This document shows positions 1-36,800 of a stretch of 64,000 bases of DNA, piece by piece (position 1 is the first letter of the stretch; every line of letters begins with the position of its first letter). The position numbers and the translations under genes are program-made. The notes below the pieces were generated by a model. It searched no databases, was not told the origin of the DNA, and worked only from the letters and a program-made list of their open reading frames with translations. This DNA comes from Rhynochetos jubatus. Lineage: Eukaryota > Chordata > Aves > Eurypygiformes > Rhynochetidae. The stretch is taken from the NCBI GenBank assembly GCA_027574665.1, contig CM050659.1, positions 23,847,001-23,911,000 of the forward strand, in the 5' to 3' direction.

Positions 1-1783
1 AAAAGGGGGCAGCACTAGCACGAGCACTGATGCCTTTCCTTCGCGCGTCTTGCCGTTTCTGCAGAAGCTGCCAGAAATTCTGATTTTGAATCCTGCTTGT
101 AAAGTAAAATTACGTTCAGCCGGAGCGACGAGGAACAGCAGATCTCGGGCACTCAGCAGCAACTTTCTACCCAACTAAAAGAAGTTGTTCCTGCGCACAA
201 AGCTCATTTGATGCTTTTAAGTAACGCTTTACCCAGTCCGGCTAAAACTGGTTTGTAAACAAGTCTTCACAGTCCCTAAGCAGAGGGCGCTCAGTACAGC
301 CGTGGGACCGTACCCCTAACAACCCCCGAAATCCCAGACACCGAACTCACGGAGACCTTAACGGAGAACAGATACTAAACTGAACTGTTGGAGCTGCCGA
401 GCACACACAACTCCGGCGAAGATCGAGTCTTCTGAAAACCACGTTACGTTTAAAAACGGCAAACGGGCAACACCTCTGCCGGGGCGACACGCGGGGCTAA
501 CGGCGCAGGCACAGGGGAGGTACCATCGGGACAGGCCCCGCTCTGCATACGCAGGCAGCAAAAGCCATGGGTGGGGTGTCCCCAGCGCTTTCACCTGGAA
601 TCCTACCCACAGCACGCAGAATCACGGATCTCACGTGACTTCTTGGTTTGATCATGTCAAGATTTTAAGCCAGGCTTGAGGCTTTTAGCTTCTCCCGGCT
701 ACAGCACAGGCCACGGCTTGAGCAACACCAGGCCAGCACCAAGGCCAATCCTCAAGGCACCGTTTTTCCCAGGGAACTAAACTGGAAAACAGATCTGAAT
801 CAAAACTAATTGGGGAAGGAAAACGGGTTAGAAGTCAGCTTTTCTTAGGACTGATGCAGTTCACCGTAAATGCTGTGGCAGCCCCAGCATGGAGGCTGGA
901 GATGACCCCATGGGAAGAGGATGGATGGGCTGCTCTCGCTGGCCACAGCACTGGTCCGAGGTGCCCGTGATGCTACATCTCACATGGCCTGATCTCGCAG
1001 CATACACTGTTTTAATGAACAAACAGACTCCGGACTCACCCAGAAATTGGTCCATCTTCTTGCTTACCAGTGGTATCATCTGCAAAACAGTAAGAGAAAA
1101 TTATTCAAGTGACATTAAAAAAGCTGAATTTAAGCACAAAATGCATCACAGCTACAGAAACACCCTGTAGTGCCAAGGCACCGTAACCCCCACGTTCTCT
1201 TTCCAATGAACTTAAGCTGGAAACGGAGCAACTAAACGAACCACCAAAGCCGCCTGCAGAAGCGCAGTCTCGCACCACCGACACCGAACGGAATTCAGAG
1301 CGCGCATCCCAACGCCCGTACGGAACCGCAGCCAGCGGCGAAGGCCTGCCGGCAGACCTCCAACGCGCCAGGCAAGAGGAAACCTCAGGGTATTCCGCTG
1401 GGAAGTCTCCCAGGAGGACAAAGACGGTAAAGTAACGCCCTGCGCGTCTGCCGGGGCACACGCGGCAGCCCCCGTGGGCCGGGGGTCAGCAGCCCCGTGG
1501 GGTTACGGTCTGGACGACTGGGGAGCTGGGGTTGGAACAAAGCGCCGCGCTAAGCCCTCCGCATCCCGGCGCTGGTAAAGGACAATACCACCCCCCCACC
1601 GCCCCGAACAGCGCCTGTCCCCAGGGCGGCTCGGCCGGGGCCGGGCAGCCGGCGGGCGACACCCCCGGGCCCGTAAGGCGGAGGCGGGGGAGATGCTGGG
1701 GTTTGGGGAGGAAGGGGGGGCGCGGCCGGGTGCTTTGCATCGCCCCGCGGCCCGGGGCGAGGCCTGGCTGCGGCGGTACCTAC
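1..1783 (-). other. 5' part of intron 1 of FIP1-like gene; no exon seen
   Basis: This stretch lies downstream, on the minus strand, of the FIP1-like first exon, so it should be the beginning of that gene's intron 1. I looked on the minus strand for the expected second exon, which continues the FIP1 acidic region after the Trp-Leu-Tyr-Gly-Gly motif, and saw no convincing candidate with splice sites. Open frames here are short and do not resemble known proteins. GC content rises toward 1450 as the CpG island begins. Confidence 0.5.
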
Positions 1784-1877
1784 CCCCGTAGAGCCAATGC
1801 TCCTCGTCCTCCTCCGCCTCCAGCGGCGCCGCGCCCGGCACGGCACCAGCCGCCGGCGGCTCCAGCTCGGTGGCCAT
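1784..1877 (-). CDS. FIP1L2: FIP1-like gene (probable FIP1L2), first coding exon only
   Basis: This is the first coding exon of a FIP1-family protein, a component of the CPSF mRNA cleavage/polyadenylation machinery that bridges poly(A) polymerase and the core complex in the nucleus. The exon encodes 31 codons plus one base: a Met-Ala-Thr start, an Ala/Pro linker, then the acidic EAEEDEEHWLYGG segment. The last part matches the EEEEWLYGG signature near the N terminus of FIP1L1. The ATG sits in a good Kozak context (GCC before ATG, G after). The exon ends in a GGTAGGT donor in phase 1, as expected before the next Gly. The rest of the gene lies beyond the window's left edge. CHIC1 and CDX4 as neighbours favour FIP1L2, the bird counterpart of mammalian Tsx, over FIP1L1, which sits beside CHIC2. 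The identity rests on a short motif plus synteny. Confidence 0.7.
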
Positions 1878-2277
1878 GGCCGCCGCGGGCCGAGAGCAGC
1901 GGGGCCCCCCGAGCTGCCCGCCCGCCCCCGCGCCCGCAGCAGGAGGAGGAGGAGGAGGAGAAGCGGCGGCGGCCGGGGCCGCGCTAGGCTCCCGCCGGGG
2001 CCTGGGGCCAGACGCGCATCCGCCGCGCTCGGCACGGGGCGGGGAGGGCCGCAGCCGCCGGGCCGCGCCGAGGACGCCTCGCTAACGCGCCGCCATCGCT
2101 CTTTCTTTGGCTCCGGCGGGCGGGGAGGACGGGGATGGGGGGGGGAGGCGCGGAGGAGGGCGAGACCCCCCGGCGTGGGCGCGGAGGCCGCCGCGGGGCC
2201 TTAGCGCCGCCCGCTCCGCCGTTACGAAAGGCGCCGGGCCCCGGGCAACCGCCGCGGCGCAGGACGGGCCGGCGGGC

Positions 2278-2306
2278 GCGCATGCGCGGCGCGAGGGCGC
2301 ATGCGC
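2278..2306. promoter_or_regulatory. Paired NRF1-type palindromes
   Basis: Two exact copies of the palindrome GCGCATGCGC occur at 2278-2287 and 2297-2306, starting 19 bp apart, about 400 bp upstream of the FIP1-like ATG. This is the core of the NRF1 consensus. The first copy also has the preferred flanking pyrimidine and purine. Such pairs are common near the start sites of constitutive CpG-island genes. Function is inferred from the motif only. Confidence 0.6.
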
Positions 2307-2730
2307 CGAGGGGAGCGGCGGAGCGCGGGAAGGGAGGGCGCGCGGGAGCGCGGGCTCGGCCCGAGCCGGGCGGGAGCGGCCGCCCGCCGCACCGGGGCGG
2401 GACGGGGACACCGGCCGCTGCCCCTTCCTGCCGAACAGGCGGGTTTCCGTGTTCCGGTCAGGCTCGAGCCTCGTGCCGAGACGGCGCCGGGCTCCGCGGT
2501 CACCTCGGCCTTGGCGTAAGGAGCGCTTCCCGCGCGGAGCCCGGCGCCTGCGGCCCGCAGCCCGGGGGGGCAGGTTTACACCTTCCTAAAACACCACCAG
2601 CGTCTTCTACCTCTCCCAACGAGGCCGGCGAGACCGAGCCCCCGGGGGCTCCCGCCGCTGGGATGGGCGCAAGGGGGGCGGGCGAGCGCAGCCGGCCAGC
2701 GCGGCTCTCGGGCCCGGAGGAGCTCCCGAC

Positions 2731-2810
2731 GGGCCGGAGGAGTCCAGCAGAGCTGCCGGGGGTTCCGGGAGGGCCGGAGGAGCCCAGCAGAGCTGCCGGG
2801 GGTTCCGGGA
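2731..2810. repeat. Two-copy 40-bp tandem repeat
   Basis: Two 40-bp units, 2731-2770 and 2771-2810, lie head to tail and begin GGGCCGGAGGAG. They differ at one position (AGTCC versus AGCCC). A degraded partial unit precedes them at about 2711. The repeat lies at the shoulder of the CpG island and is probably a small GC-rich minisatellite. Confidence 0.8.
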
Positions 2811-4319
2811 GCGGCTGGAGGCAAAGGCGGCCGGCGGTGTTCGTGTCACGTCCCAACGGCCCTTCTGTCGGCGTTCACCAAAGAGCAGGTGACGCCACGA
2901 AAGCGTGGGTGGGATTTCCAGGCTCCAGCTCTGGCTCTGCAGCTCTGCCCTGAATTTCACCTCACACCCTTGTGCTTCTGCTGCAATTCAAAGTCACCCT
3001 GGTCCCTTCTGCTTTCCAGGAGCTGCGCCACTTGGTACCACCCCGAGTTCCCCAGCTCAGTGCCACCAGCGCTATGCGGAAACTTCCGGCAGCGCGGTTC
3101 TCAGTGCTACCAACAGCGCTGAAGAATCGTAAAGCACGTTAACAACAACAAAGTACCGTATCAAAGTTACCCCTGCAACACACCCTCCCTGCGCTCCAAG
3201 TGTGCCCACGACCCACGCCCTGCCGCTGTTCCCTGCTTCCCGCCACGGGGAAAGCAAACCAAGACTAAGGGGATTTAAGTCTCTATAAGCTTAACTAGAA
3301 AAATAAATTGGGCTGGAACCCTTCAGCTCTTCTTGCAGAAGAACAACACTGACGTGACAGATACAGAATGACAAATGCAGCGGCACAGACGTTGCAGCAA
3401 GCTCCGCTAGCGAACAGTTCTGAAACTCCTTCCAACAGAAGTCAGGGCCAAATCCCAAATACTCTTCAGTTTGCTAGTCTAGGCAATTCCACAATTCCAC
3501 CTCACAGGCCCTGCGGGTGCTGACCTCCACCTCCCTGCATCCGGCCAACACCACCGTATCATTCTCTGCGTTTCTCGAACTGTTCAGCCGCAGGTCCACG
3601 CTGGAAAGCCCATCACCCAGATGCTCCCGTGTTTGTCCCGAACAACTGAGGACACCAACGTGCAACAAAACCGCTGCACATGCCCATTTCAGGAATGCGA
3701 TATTTTTCCCCTCAGGGATGAGCCGACGGCTTTCGGTCCAAGTCCTGCTTGCACAGCTACAAAGCCCGTTTACAGACACAAAGGGCTGCATTGTCCTACG
3801 TTCACGATCCTCGCTGCAAGCCAGCGATGCGTTTTGCTAACGCACACCATCGCGCTCAGGTTTGGCTCCCTCTGCGGTCCAACAGCACAGGAGAGAAGCC
3901 TCTGCTCTTCCGAGAGGAACGCCGCAGCAGGGGACTCCTACCAGAAGTCCTCCTGGGTTGAAAGCCAACCGACCAAACTATCTGGAAGGCTCAATGCGAT
4001 GGTCGCCGCAGTTTTGGGTTTTGGAAAGCCTTCCCGAGCCTTCCAAGTCTTGTTCCTTAACCCCGCCGACCCGTGCTTGCAGTGCCAACGCAAGCACAGA
4101 AACGTGCCCCGTTTAAAGCAAACCCACCGCCGCTGCCGCTCCCTTCGCGGCGGATCGGGACGCTGCTACGGGGAGAGACGCAGATTTTTTTGTTCCATAA
4201 ACACATGGCACTATTCAAAGGTTTGCATCTTTAAATTTAATTAAAGAAAAATGTCTCAAAGTGATTACGCATGTCTGACTTCCAGCTTCATTTAATGGCA
4301 CACGCCAGGGCAGGAAATT
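2811..4319. other. Intergenic region between CHIC1 3' end and FIP1-like promoter
   Basis: No coding exon, RNA gene or recognisable repeat family was seen here. Base composition falls from the CpG island to average. Several open frames of 60-200 codons exist on both strands, such as a plus-strand frame at 3621-4244, but they have no recognisable domain and appear to be chance frames. Confidence 0.4.
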
Positions 4320-7300
4320 GTAGAAAGCAAGCTCAGAATTTTATTTTAATTACAAAAAAAAAAAAAAGAGAAAACCCTCTGGATGGGAGGTCCTATTAAA
4401 AAGTGGCTGTTCGCTTGTAAACAGAATAGGAATGTTAAGAACACAAAGTTTCATACAGCATCAACAAACCCACTTTCCTGAAGCAGCACAGCTCATGTTA
4501 CACCACCAAAAGCAGAAAACAAAAAAAGTGGCAGAAGACTCAGGTAACATCACTTCCTAAACTGACAGATCAGTTACCCTGACTATTAAGAGCTTGACGT
4601 TTTATTGCTCCAATAGCAGCGTGTTGTAAACGGTCAGAGCGGGCCAACGATAAACACAGATTTACGGGGCTGCATGGGGAGTTTCTGCGCCTATCCGGGC
4701 AAGCACAGGGTTTGCTTTTTCAATCAAGCCCACACCAGATTTAACCAGAACACTTCTGCTCGAAGTCACCCATCTACAACGGAGCCTGCACTCCCTAGAC
4801 CTGTCTGAGCGTGTCTGGCAACACTTCTTCCCCCTCCTATGGGAAAAGAGCTTCCCACACGCGGGTGGGGGACCAGGGGGTTTGAGGCTTTGCCAGTACT
4901 CCTTAATACTGCAGTACTCCCGTACACCACCTTACCAGATGCAAACCCAAATATTGCCTAGATAAACGCTAGAAAGTTAGTGTCAACACGTTGATGTGAA
5001 AAATTAAACACCAATTTGGCTGACAGAAACTGTGTTTAAAAATCTGCTGCGAACTCACACCAGCGATGGATACGAGTTCCCTTCCTCCTGCTCCGCACAA
5101 CGTTCTTGGAACCAGTCGAGGTTCTTTACCACTCCTGCTAGGCTTTGCTAACGTTAATCTGTTACACTGCTACAAATTCTTCCTCCAGTTAACAAGTATC
5201 CCATGCGGAGGTTCCCCTGCTGACCTACTGTCAAGAACGCGATTTTCAGTGTTGAGACAGAAACACCCGCTGGAAGTTTTATAGCAAAGCGAAGGATAGC
5301 CCAGGCAAAGAAGAACCTGACGGCCGAAGTGCAGAGTTCACAGCAGGACTTAGAGCTGCCTTTCAGCGAGCCATGGAACCTGTGTCTTTCAGATGCAAAT
5401 ATAATACTGCGCTGGTTTTGCATTTTAATGCAAATGTATCTATTTATTAAAACAGGGACGGCAGCTTTGCCTCTCCTTCACCACTTGCTGTACGGCCACG
5501 TATTTAAACGTCTGTTACAACACAAAAAGGACAGACCCTTTCATGGTCTGAAGACTGTACAATTAATGATGAAGGGTGATGTAGTGTCCATAATTTCGAT
5601 CCTCAAACTGTAAATTTTAAAAAGTAATATCCTCTGCTGAAGTGCCTCGCGGTGCCTGGGAGACCCAGGGGCAGACAGACTGCTGTGGGTAGAGCAGCCC
5701 ACGGCACTGGACGTGGCCAGGCCCGTGGGACAGGGACAGAGGGATGAGAGTGGGAAAGCAAAGCTGAGACCTTGTTCTGCCTTGGGTCTGTGGTCACACC
5801 GCAGCACGGGGTGGGCAGGGGGCAGGCGGGGGGCTCCTGTAGCTCGGGGCATTCTCAGCTTGGCACAGCACTTCACAGAAACAAGACTAATCAGGGTGAG
5901 AAATCCTGAACTGAATCCGATGAAGTCAGCACAGACTGAAGAGGGTTTCTTTTAGCAGGGAGACTGAAGGCTGCTCAGCATTCACCGCTGGCGATAACCA
6001 GAACTCGCATCCAGCTCGCCTGTTCTCAGTTGGAAAGGGACATTTTGAAAATAGTCACATAAAGAAGAAAACAAGAACCTGCTGAGATTTCTTCAGTTTC
6101 TTACACCAAAAAAAAAAAGAAAGAGACTAACAAAGTTCTGGCATAACGGCAAGAAACATCCATTGTTCTGTTAATTAAGCTAAGCTCCCCTTCATTTACT
6201 CCAGAAAGTTATTTGTAAGGGAAATACAAATTGGGTATGCTATTTCAGTTTGGGTTCTTTGCATTTTTCTGCCATTAAGTATTTTCTCTGCTTCCAGTTA
6301 ACACTCATCCTAAAAAAATACCTCAGAGAGAACGCTCTGCTTGGTTCTGCGACCGCAGTCCGAGTGGCAAGGCATCGCTGACATGAAATTCAAACACCAC
6401 GGTAGGTTTTTTATTGGTTATGTTACAGAGCTGGCTGTCACCAGTCGAACGACACCTCTGCCCTACATATACAGATTTCACAATCTGAAGCGTCAGTCTG
6501 TGGTTGGAAACAACTGCAAGTGCTGGAGCCCCACACTCCGCAGCTGTAGTGTCAGAACAGCACAAGATGTGATGAGAAGTAACAACCTGTGTAAAACTGG
6601 CCTTCTGTAAACACTGCGTACCAGAAACCTGGCCTACTGCAGTTATTAGAACCCCACGGTCTTAGAAATACTCTATTTTAATACCATACTGCATACTGAA
6701 AAGATGCAAACACATTCAGAGGAAATCCCAAGTCACCCTGAAACTAAAAAGCAGCTTGGGATGACGTCGCAAGGAGTCGAGTTGCTGCAAAGAAATCCCT
6801 GGACACTTACGACATTCGCCACAACTTGCAGATACTCCGTCACCTGCTGCTTCGTCTCCAATTTCTTACTTCTAGTTAGGAAAGGGAGGAAATTTGCATC
6901 AATTTTCATTTGCTGACTATTATCGAGTGGTCTTGCTGACGCCTGCCACTACAGGAAGTTCTTCTGCAATTCCTTCCCTTCCTGAGATCAAACATGGAAA
7001 AATCCCAAGCCACCTGTGAATTCCACACGGCACCTGTGGATCTTCCGCCCGTGCCTGCACAGCAAAACGTCAGGGTTCCTGCATACAACCGATCCACTGC
7101 CTCCCATCAGCATATTTTGAAACATTACTCCGAATCAGCTAAATTTTATTCCACTGGGAAGGACGCCACGTCACTTAACTGTTAAAATGCCGACGTGCCG
7201 TCCCACTACAGCAATAATTCAAGTGCTTCTTCAGCATTGACTGGGCTGTTTCAAATTTTTCTCCTTGGTAACGAAGGTCTCCAATCATGAAACATCTTTT

Positions 7301-8263
7301 CCTTACTTAAACCAAACCCAAACTTGACATCCACACGGTCCTAACTTAAGAGGCTTTAGGGTATTTTGCTAATAGCAGCCGCCATCTACCCCGTACATGG
7401 AACTTTCTCGAAGGTGAGCAGTATTTAAGCTTCCTGTTCCAGGTGCCACAAACAACACCTGAAATACTTAAAAAAACAAGACAGAAAAGCTATGCATTTT
7501 TCATCCATTTACTAAACAAAGTGCAACTGAGCCCTACACGTCTGACAGTATGTACAAACTCGTATGGCTTTACCATAAAACCAGCACGTGAATGGGTCTG
7601 TACAGTCAGAGGGACACCAGCAAACGTAACGAATAAACCGACGTCGGACTGTTGGCAACAGAGGAAGAGCTATATTACATTCTGTAAACCTTGGCATACC
7701 ACACTTCACGTTATGCAAAGAGTTGCTATTTACAAATCCATGGTGGGTAAGAGAATTAACCCCCTAATGTAAATGATGAGTTTGCAAAGTGCAGGACAAA
7801 CCCAGTGCTGTTGATTGCAAGTCCTACGCAAGCAAGCTATACTAACATCGTTACTACTAGACGCTTACCTGGACATTTCTACGGAGGGTTTACAGGATTG
7901 CGACGTTTAGAATGAAGTCTAGTGTGACACGGCATTAGGATGCACGTTCGAGGACAGCAAATACAGAAATTAATAAGGCAGCATGCTCAGAATAAGTTTA
8001 AGCAGCACTGATGTCAGATCCCTAGTGGCAACTCTATCAGGTAACGTTCAAAATTCAGAGTGCAACGTAGAAGCCTCGTTTAACATAAAAAAAAAATGTG
8101 CAAATTGTTCTCTTCGTAACAAAAGAACGTAACATAGCAGGAAGATACTCTACTGAAGAACGTTTTTAAGTCACAGCAAAGTAGACCATCTTCTTTCCAA
8201 AATCATCTACAAGGCACTAAGGGTAGAAAATGACAGGTAACATGAAAGATCAAATGCTGTTCC
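4320..8263 (-). other. CHIC1: Probable long CHIC1 3'UTR and downstream DNA
   Basis: This lies immediately 3' of the CHIC1 stop codon and shows no further coding exon on either strand. Candidate AATAAA signals on the minus strand, read as TTTATT on plus, occur at 4340-4345 and 4601-4606 and would give a 3'UTR of about 3.6-3.9 kb. A long 3'UTR fits what I recall of mammalian Chic1, but the true end cannot be set without transcript data. A plus-strand run of A follows the first candidate and could mislead oligo-dT-based evidence. Confidence 0.35.
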
Positions 8264-33182
<24,919 letters not shown>

Positions 33183-33188
33183 TTTATT
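33183..33188 (-). terminator. Candidate poly(A) signal of CDX4 copy B
   Basis: AATAAA on the minus strand, about 425 bp downstream of the copy B stop codon, followed by a short GT-containing stretch (AGGTGTACTG). It is the first canonical hexamer I noticed after the stop. Transcript ends are needed to confirm it. Confidence 0.4.
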
Positions 33189-33611
33189 AACATCTACTGT
33201 TTACTCTAGTTATATCAAAAGTAACAAACCAAATACACCCAGCATGTTATATTTAATGCAGTAGTACTCTCTTTCAGAAGCAGTTTGCGTAGTTTGCCCT
33301 GTATATATATGATCAGACTAGAGCTGCGTTTACTTGAATCTTCAGTTGTATCATTCTTTGTGTCAGCGTCTGAAGCAAATTACCACCTACTCAAAGGTTC
33401 TGAGTGATGAACCTTAGCAGTGCGCGTTCCCTGAGATTTCTGCAAGAATTAGAATATTATGACAATCGTCCCAGATTCTGTGCTTAGAAATCAGCGCTCT
33501 GGAGACAGTTAAATGAGAATGGTCCTTTGCACAGTTGAGTTTTGAAGGGCGGGGAGGGCCTTGGGGAAATCCATTCTTGCTTTTTCCTTTTTTCTTTTTT
33601 TTCCCCTCTGT

Positions 33612-33818
33612 TCATTCTGAAACTATGACCTGATGAATGTCATTAGGCTGTAATCCATTTATTCCAGGGGGTGGTGGGAACAGGGAACTAGATATTTCAT
33701 TTGGACTGAGTGAACCAGAGTCACTCTGGGCTGAGCCCCCGCTGCCATCAAACTGTGTTATTTTCTTCTTGATCATTTTTCTTTCTTTTGCTCGGCGATT
33801 CTGGAACCAGATTTTCAC
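33612..33818 (-). CDS. CDX4: CDX4 copy B exon 3 (homeodomain part 2 and C terminus)
   Basis: This 207-bp exon starts [14 protein letters not shown], includes the basic MIKKK segment and a Ser/Gly/Pro-rich tail, and ends VIVSE plus TGA. The acceptor is ACACTGCAG. Confidence 0.96.
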   Translation of the reverse strand: MKIWFQNRRAKERKMIKKKITQFDGSGGSAQSDSGSLSPNEISSSLFPPPPGINGLQPNDIHQVIVSE

Positions 33819-36800
33819 CTGCAGTGTTATAAATGATGTCTGATTGATTCAAAGTAGTGGTCAACTGTTCACAGTAATAATAACAATGAAAATATATATT
33901 AAAAAAATTATTAAAAAATGAAACCAAGCAAAAAACCCCAAAATGTAAACTCCAAACCAAAAAGACAACAAACCAAACCAAAACTCAAAACCAAGACACA
34001 AAACAAACCACTGCATTTGTGCAGTGAAAACATTTCTGTTACTCGGGATTCATTTCCTGCATCATAATGATGTGCTTCCCTTTCTTAGACCTGATGTACA
34101 GTGAACTTGCTGCGTTATGTTTAGGAATCAACTTACTCATTTAGACTCAGGGTCCACCCAGTTGGTCATCTAGGCTTTGCCGTGGCATGTGCCATACTTT
34201 ATGAAGATGGAACTATGGAATCATTTTGAAGATTTCTTTAAGATCTGTGTTACAGATTAGTTCAAACCCAAGTAGTGAGGGTTCCTTTTCATCATTTATC
34301 TTGTGAGTGATTTTTGTGTGTGTGTATATTCTTATGTATGCTGTAAGGTTTGAATTTTTTGTTACTGGACTACACATATCTGTTTTACAGATACAAATCT
34401 ACTGTGTCACGTGTATAAATAGGTATATCTGCATGACTTAATGACAGTGGCCTGTGGAAATAGTGCCAATACCTTTGTAACAAAAAAATACATAGATATC
34501 TTGTTTGATGGCTCTTTGAATGCTGAGGGTTTATTTTCCTGGCTTACAGCTGAAATGCATCCGGCGCTTTGGGTTTTTTCTGGCCAATATTTTGTGTGAT
34601 TGCAAGCAGAAATAAAATGGTGAATGTCATAACCTTCGAGAACATAGCTGAGATAATGCTAAGCTGAACTGGTTAAATTCTAGCTGCCTTGCAAGCTGTT
34701 ATGCACGTAAGAATAAGTACTTTTCTAGTATAAATAAATTCCTAATATTTAGTTAGCCATAACTGGGAGGTTTTTGTCAAACTAGCCTGTTTATTAATTT
34801 GTATTTGCATAGTGCATTCTCTGTGTGTCAAATATACTCTCAAACTTTATCAGGGTTGCCTTCACACTACTTTTGGGTACAGAACACGAATGCTGCTCGT
34901 TTCCCCTGTCAGTAACAGTGTCTGGTGGATGAGTGCGTAGGAACGATGGATAGTCTCTGTGTACCTGTCTTTCAGATAGTCCCAGGTTTGCTGCAAGTTC
35001 TGACTTTCTCCTTATTGTAATGTATCTGTTGCAGTGAAATTCCTTCTCTAATTCTAGTCTCTGATGATCTGTGTAAACCACTCGGTACTTTTCTTTTGTT
35101 CTTGTTTTACCTGTTTAAGAAAGAAATATTATTAATATGTTGAATTTGATTTTCTATAGCATCTTTCTTTCAAACATCTCAAACATCATTAACAGAAATT
35201 AATAATTAAACTACAGAATACATGGGGTTGTTTTCTGTGTTACAGAGGAGTATGAGGTGCAGAGTGAATAAGTGAGTGAGTATTGGTTACCGTAACTATC
35301 TGTCCCTCTTTATTTCCTGCTCTCTGTAAATATACAGTTAAATGTAAAGCTCTTAAGTGAAAAAACACCCTGAAGCATCTTCAATAATTCATAGCGGTAC
35401 ACAATTGGTGCTGGCTAGGTTTGAACTCAAAGGGCTTTCATTCCAGTGTTCATTGAAGTGACTTCCATGTATATGTGGGCATAAATATACAGGATTTCAA
35501 GGCTGAAGTTCAGTCCCAATTTGTTTAGTCATATTGTGTCCTAATTCTTTATCTGAGTTTTTAAAAATCACCTGTTTAACCCAAAGAAATCTCCTACTGG
35601 AACTGCTTTCGATCTCTTGTGTGGCCATAGGACACGCCTATAAATACAATAATAATTTGAATTTATTTTTTCAAAAAGGTCCAGCCTTGCACGATGCTGA
35701 GTGCCTGTAGAGGTATTTCTGGGGGTACTCTGGGTGCTGAGCTTCGCTTTTGAGTTGAAGGCACTTAGCAATTTGTAAAATGAGGCAATAAAATACTTGT
35801 AAGAGGATTTTGATGTCATTCTCTCTCTAATGTATAAAAGAAACATTCTTAGATATATTGGATGAATGCTGGTAGGAGAAGCATTACTTGGTGTTTAGAT
35901 CTCTCATTTCATAGACTTTTAAAACAATTCTTCGTGTAATAATAATACTGAGAGCTCACTTTTCAACTTATTTGTTCTCCTTTGCACTTTCAACAGCCAA
36001 CTAGATAGTTTTCCTTTTTCTTCTGATCTTCCCAGGTTTTTTTTTGATGTGAGTTTTCTGGGACAAACTGTAGGACAAAGACTCCTTTAAAGTGGTTCCC
36101 TAAAATCCATTGAGGTGTTAAGATGAAGCACACGCCACACAAAGGAGCGACAAGGAGATCTTATCAAGAACCCCTTTCACATTCAGAAACACAAGCCAAT
36201 TGGTTTGGAATTTACAAGCCCTAAACAAATGTCAGACTCTTTCATCTTAGCAGAGGAAAAAAGGACAGAAATAGATGAAGGAATATGTTTTCCTCAGTTC
36301 TCTCTAATTTCGGACCAACACTGAGGGTAGACTGGTATTTTTATCCGAAGGCTAGAGGTAGACACAGCTTAAGACACTTTGAATGCGCATAATTAAGGAT
36401 GTTTTCCCAAATCCTATGCTGCTTTGCCTTCTGGTGGACAAGGTTTTCCTGCCTAAATTCGCAGGACTAAAACTGTGGTCAGGCTAAGTTTACTTTTTTT
36501 CAAGGTACAAATTGTCGTCTTTGAAATATTTGCTCGAAGTGATAGTTACAATGTTAACAATAGCATAGATATTCAGGTTCCTTGTAAACTGGAGGCTTAG
36601 AAGGTAATCTTTGAAAACAAGTTAAAATTCAACAGGGTTATTCCGGCTTCACTATAATCAGCAAATATAGCCATGATTTGAGGGGGTGGAGAAAAGGAGT
36701 AGTTTTCCCCATTCCCCTTGGTCATAAAATTCACAGAGCATTTCTTCTGAAGACAATAAAGCGAGGAGAAGGCCTCTTTATTTGCTGTGAAAATCATCAC

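Larger units (their letters stand above)
1450..2600 (-). promoter_or_regulatory. CpG island / promoter of FIP1-like gene
   Basis: The region is very GC- and CpG-rich, with GGCGG boxes and CCCGCC runs, and it brackets the FIP1-like start codon at 1877. No TATA box is apparent, as is usual for a housekeeping CpG-island promoter. A short upstream ATG at 2096 (minus strand) opens a four-codon frame, Met-Ala-Ala-Arg-stop, and overlaps a YY1-like GATGGCGGC motif. If the transcript starts upstream of it, this would be a small uORF. The long open frames on both strands here arise from high GC content and are not genes. Confidence 0.65.

Noticed and set aside
1784-1877. Identification as FIP1L1 rather than FIP1L2
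   Set aside because: The motif fits either, but FIP1L1 is expected beside CHIC2/LNX1, while CHIC1 and CDX4 are the neighbours here.
1532-2953. Several overlapping open frames of 70-270 codons on both strands
   Set aside because: They lie in a CpG island where stop codons are rare. The products are Arg/Pro/Gly/Ala-rich in all frames and have no domain.
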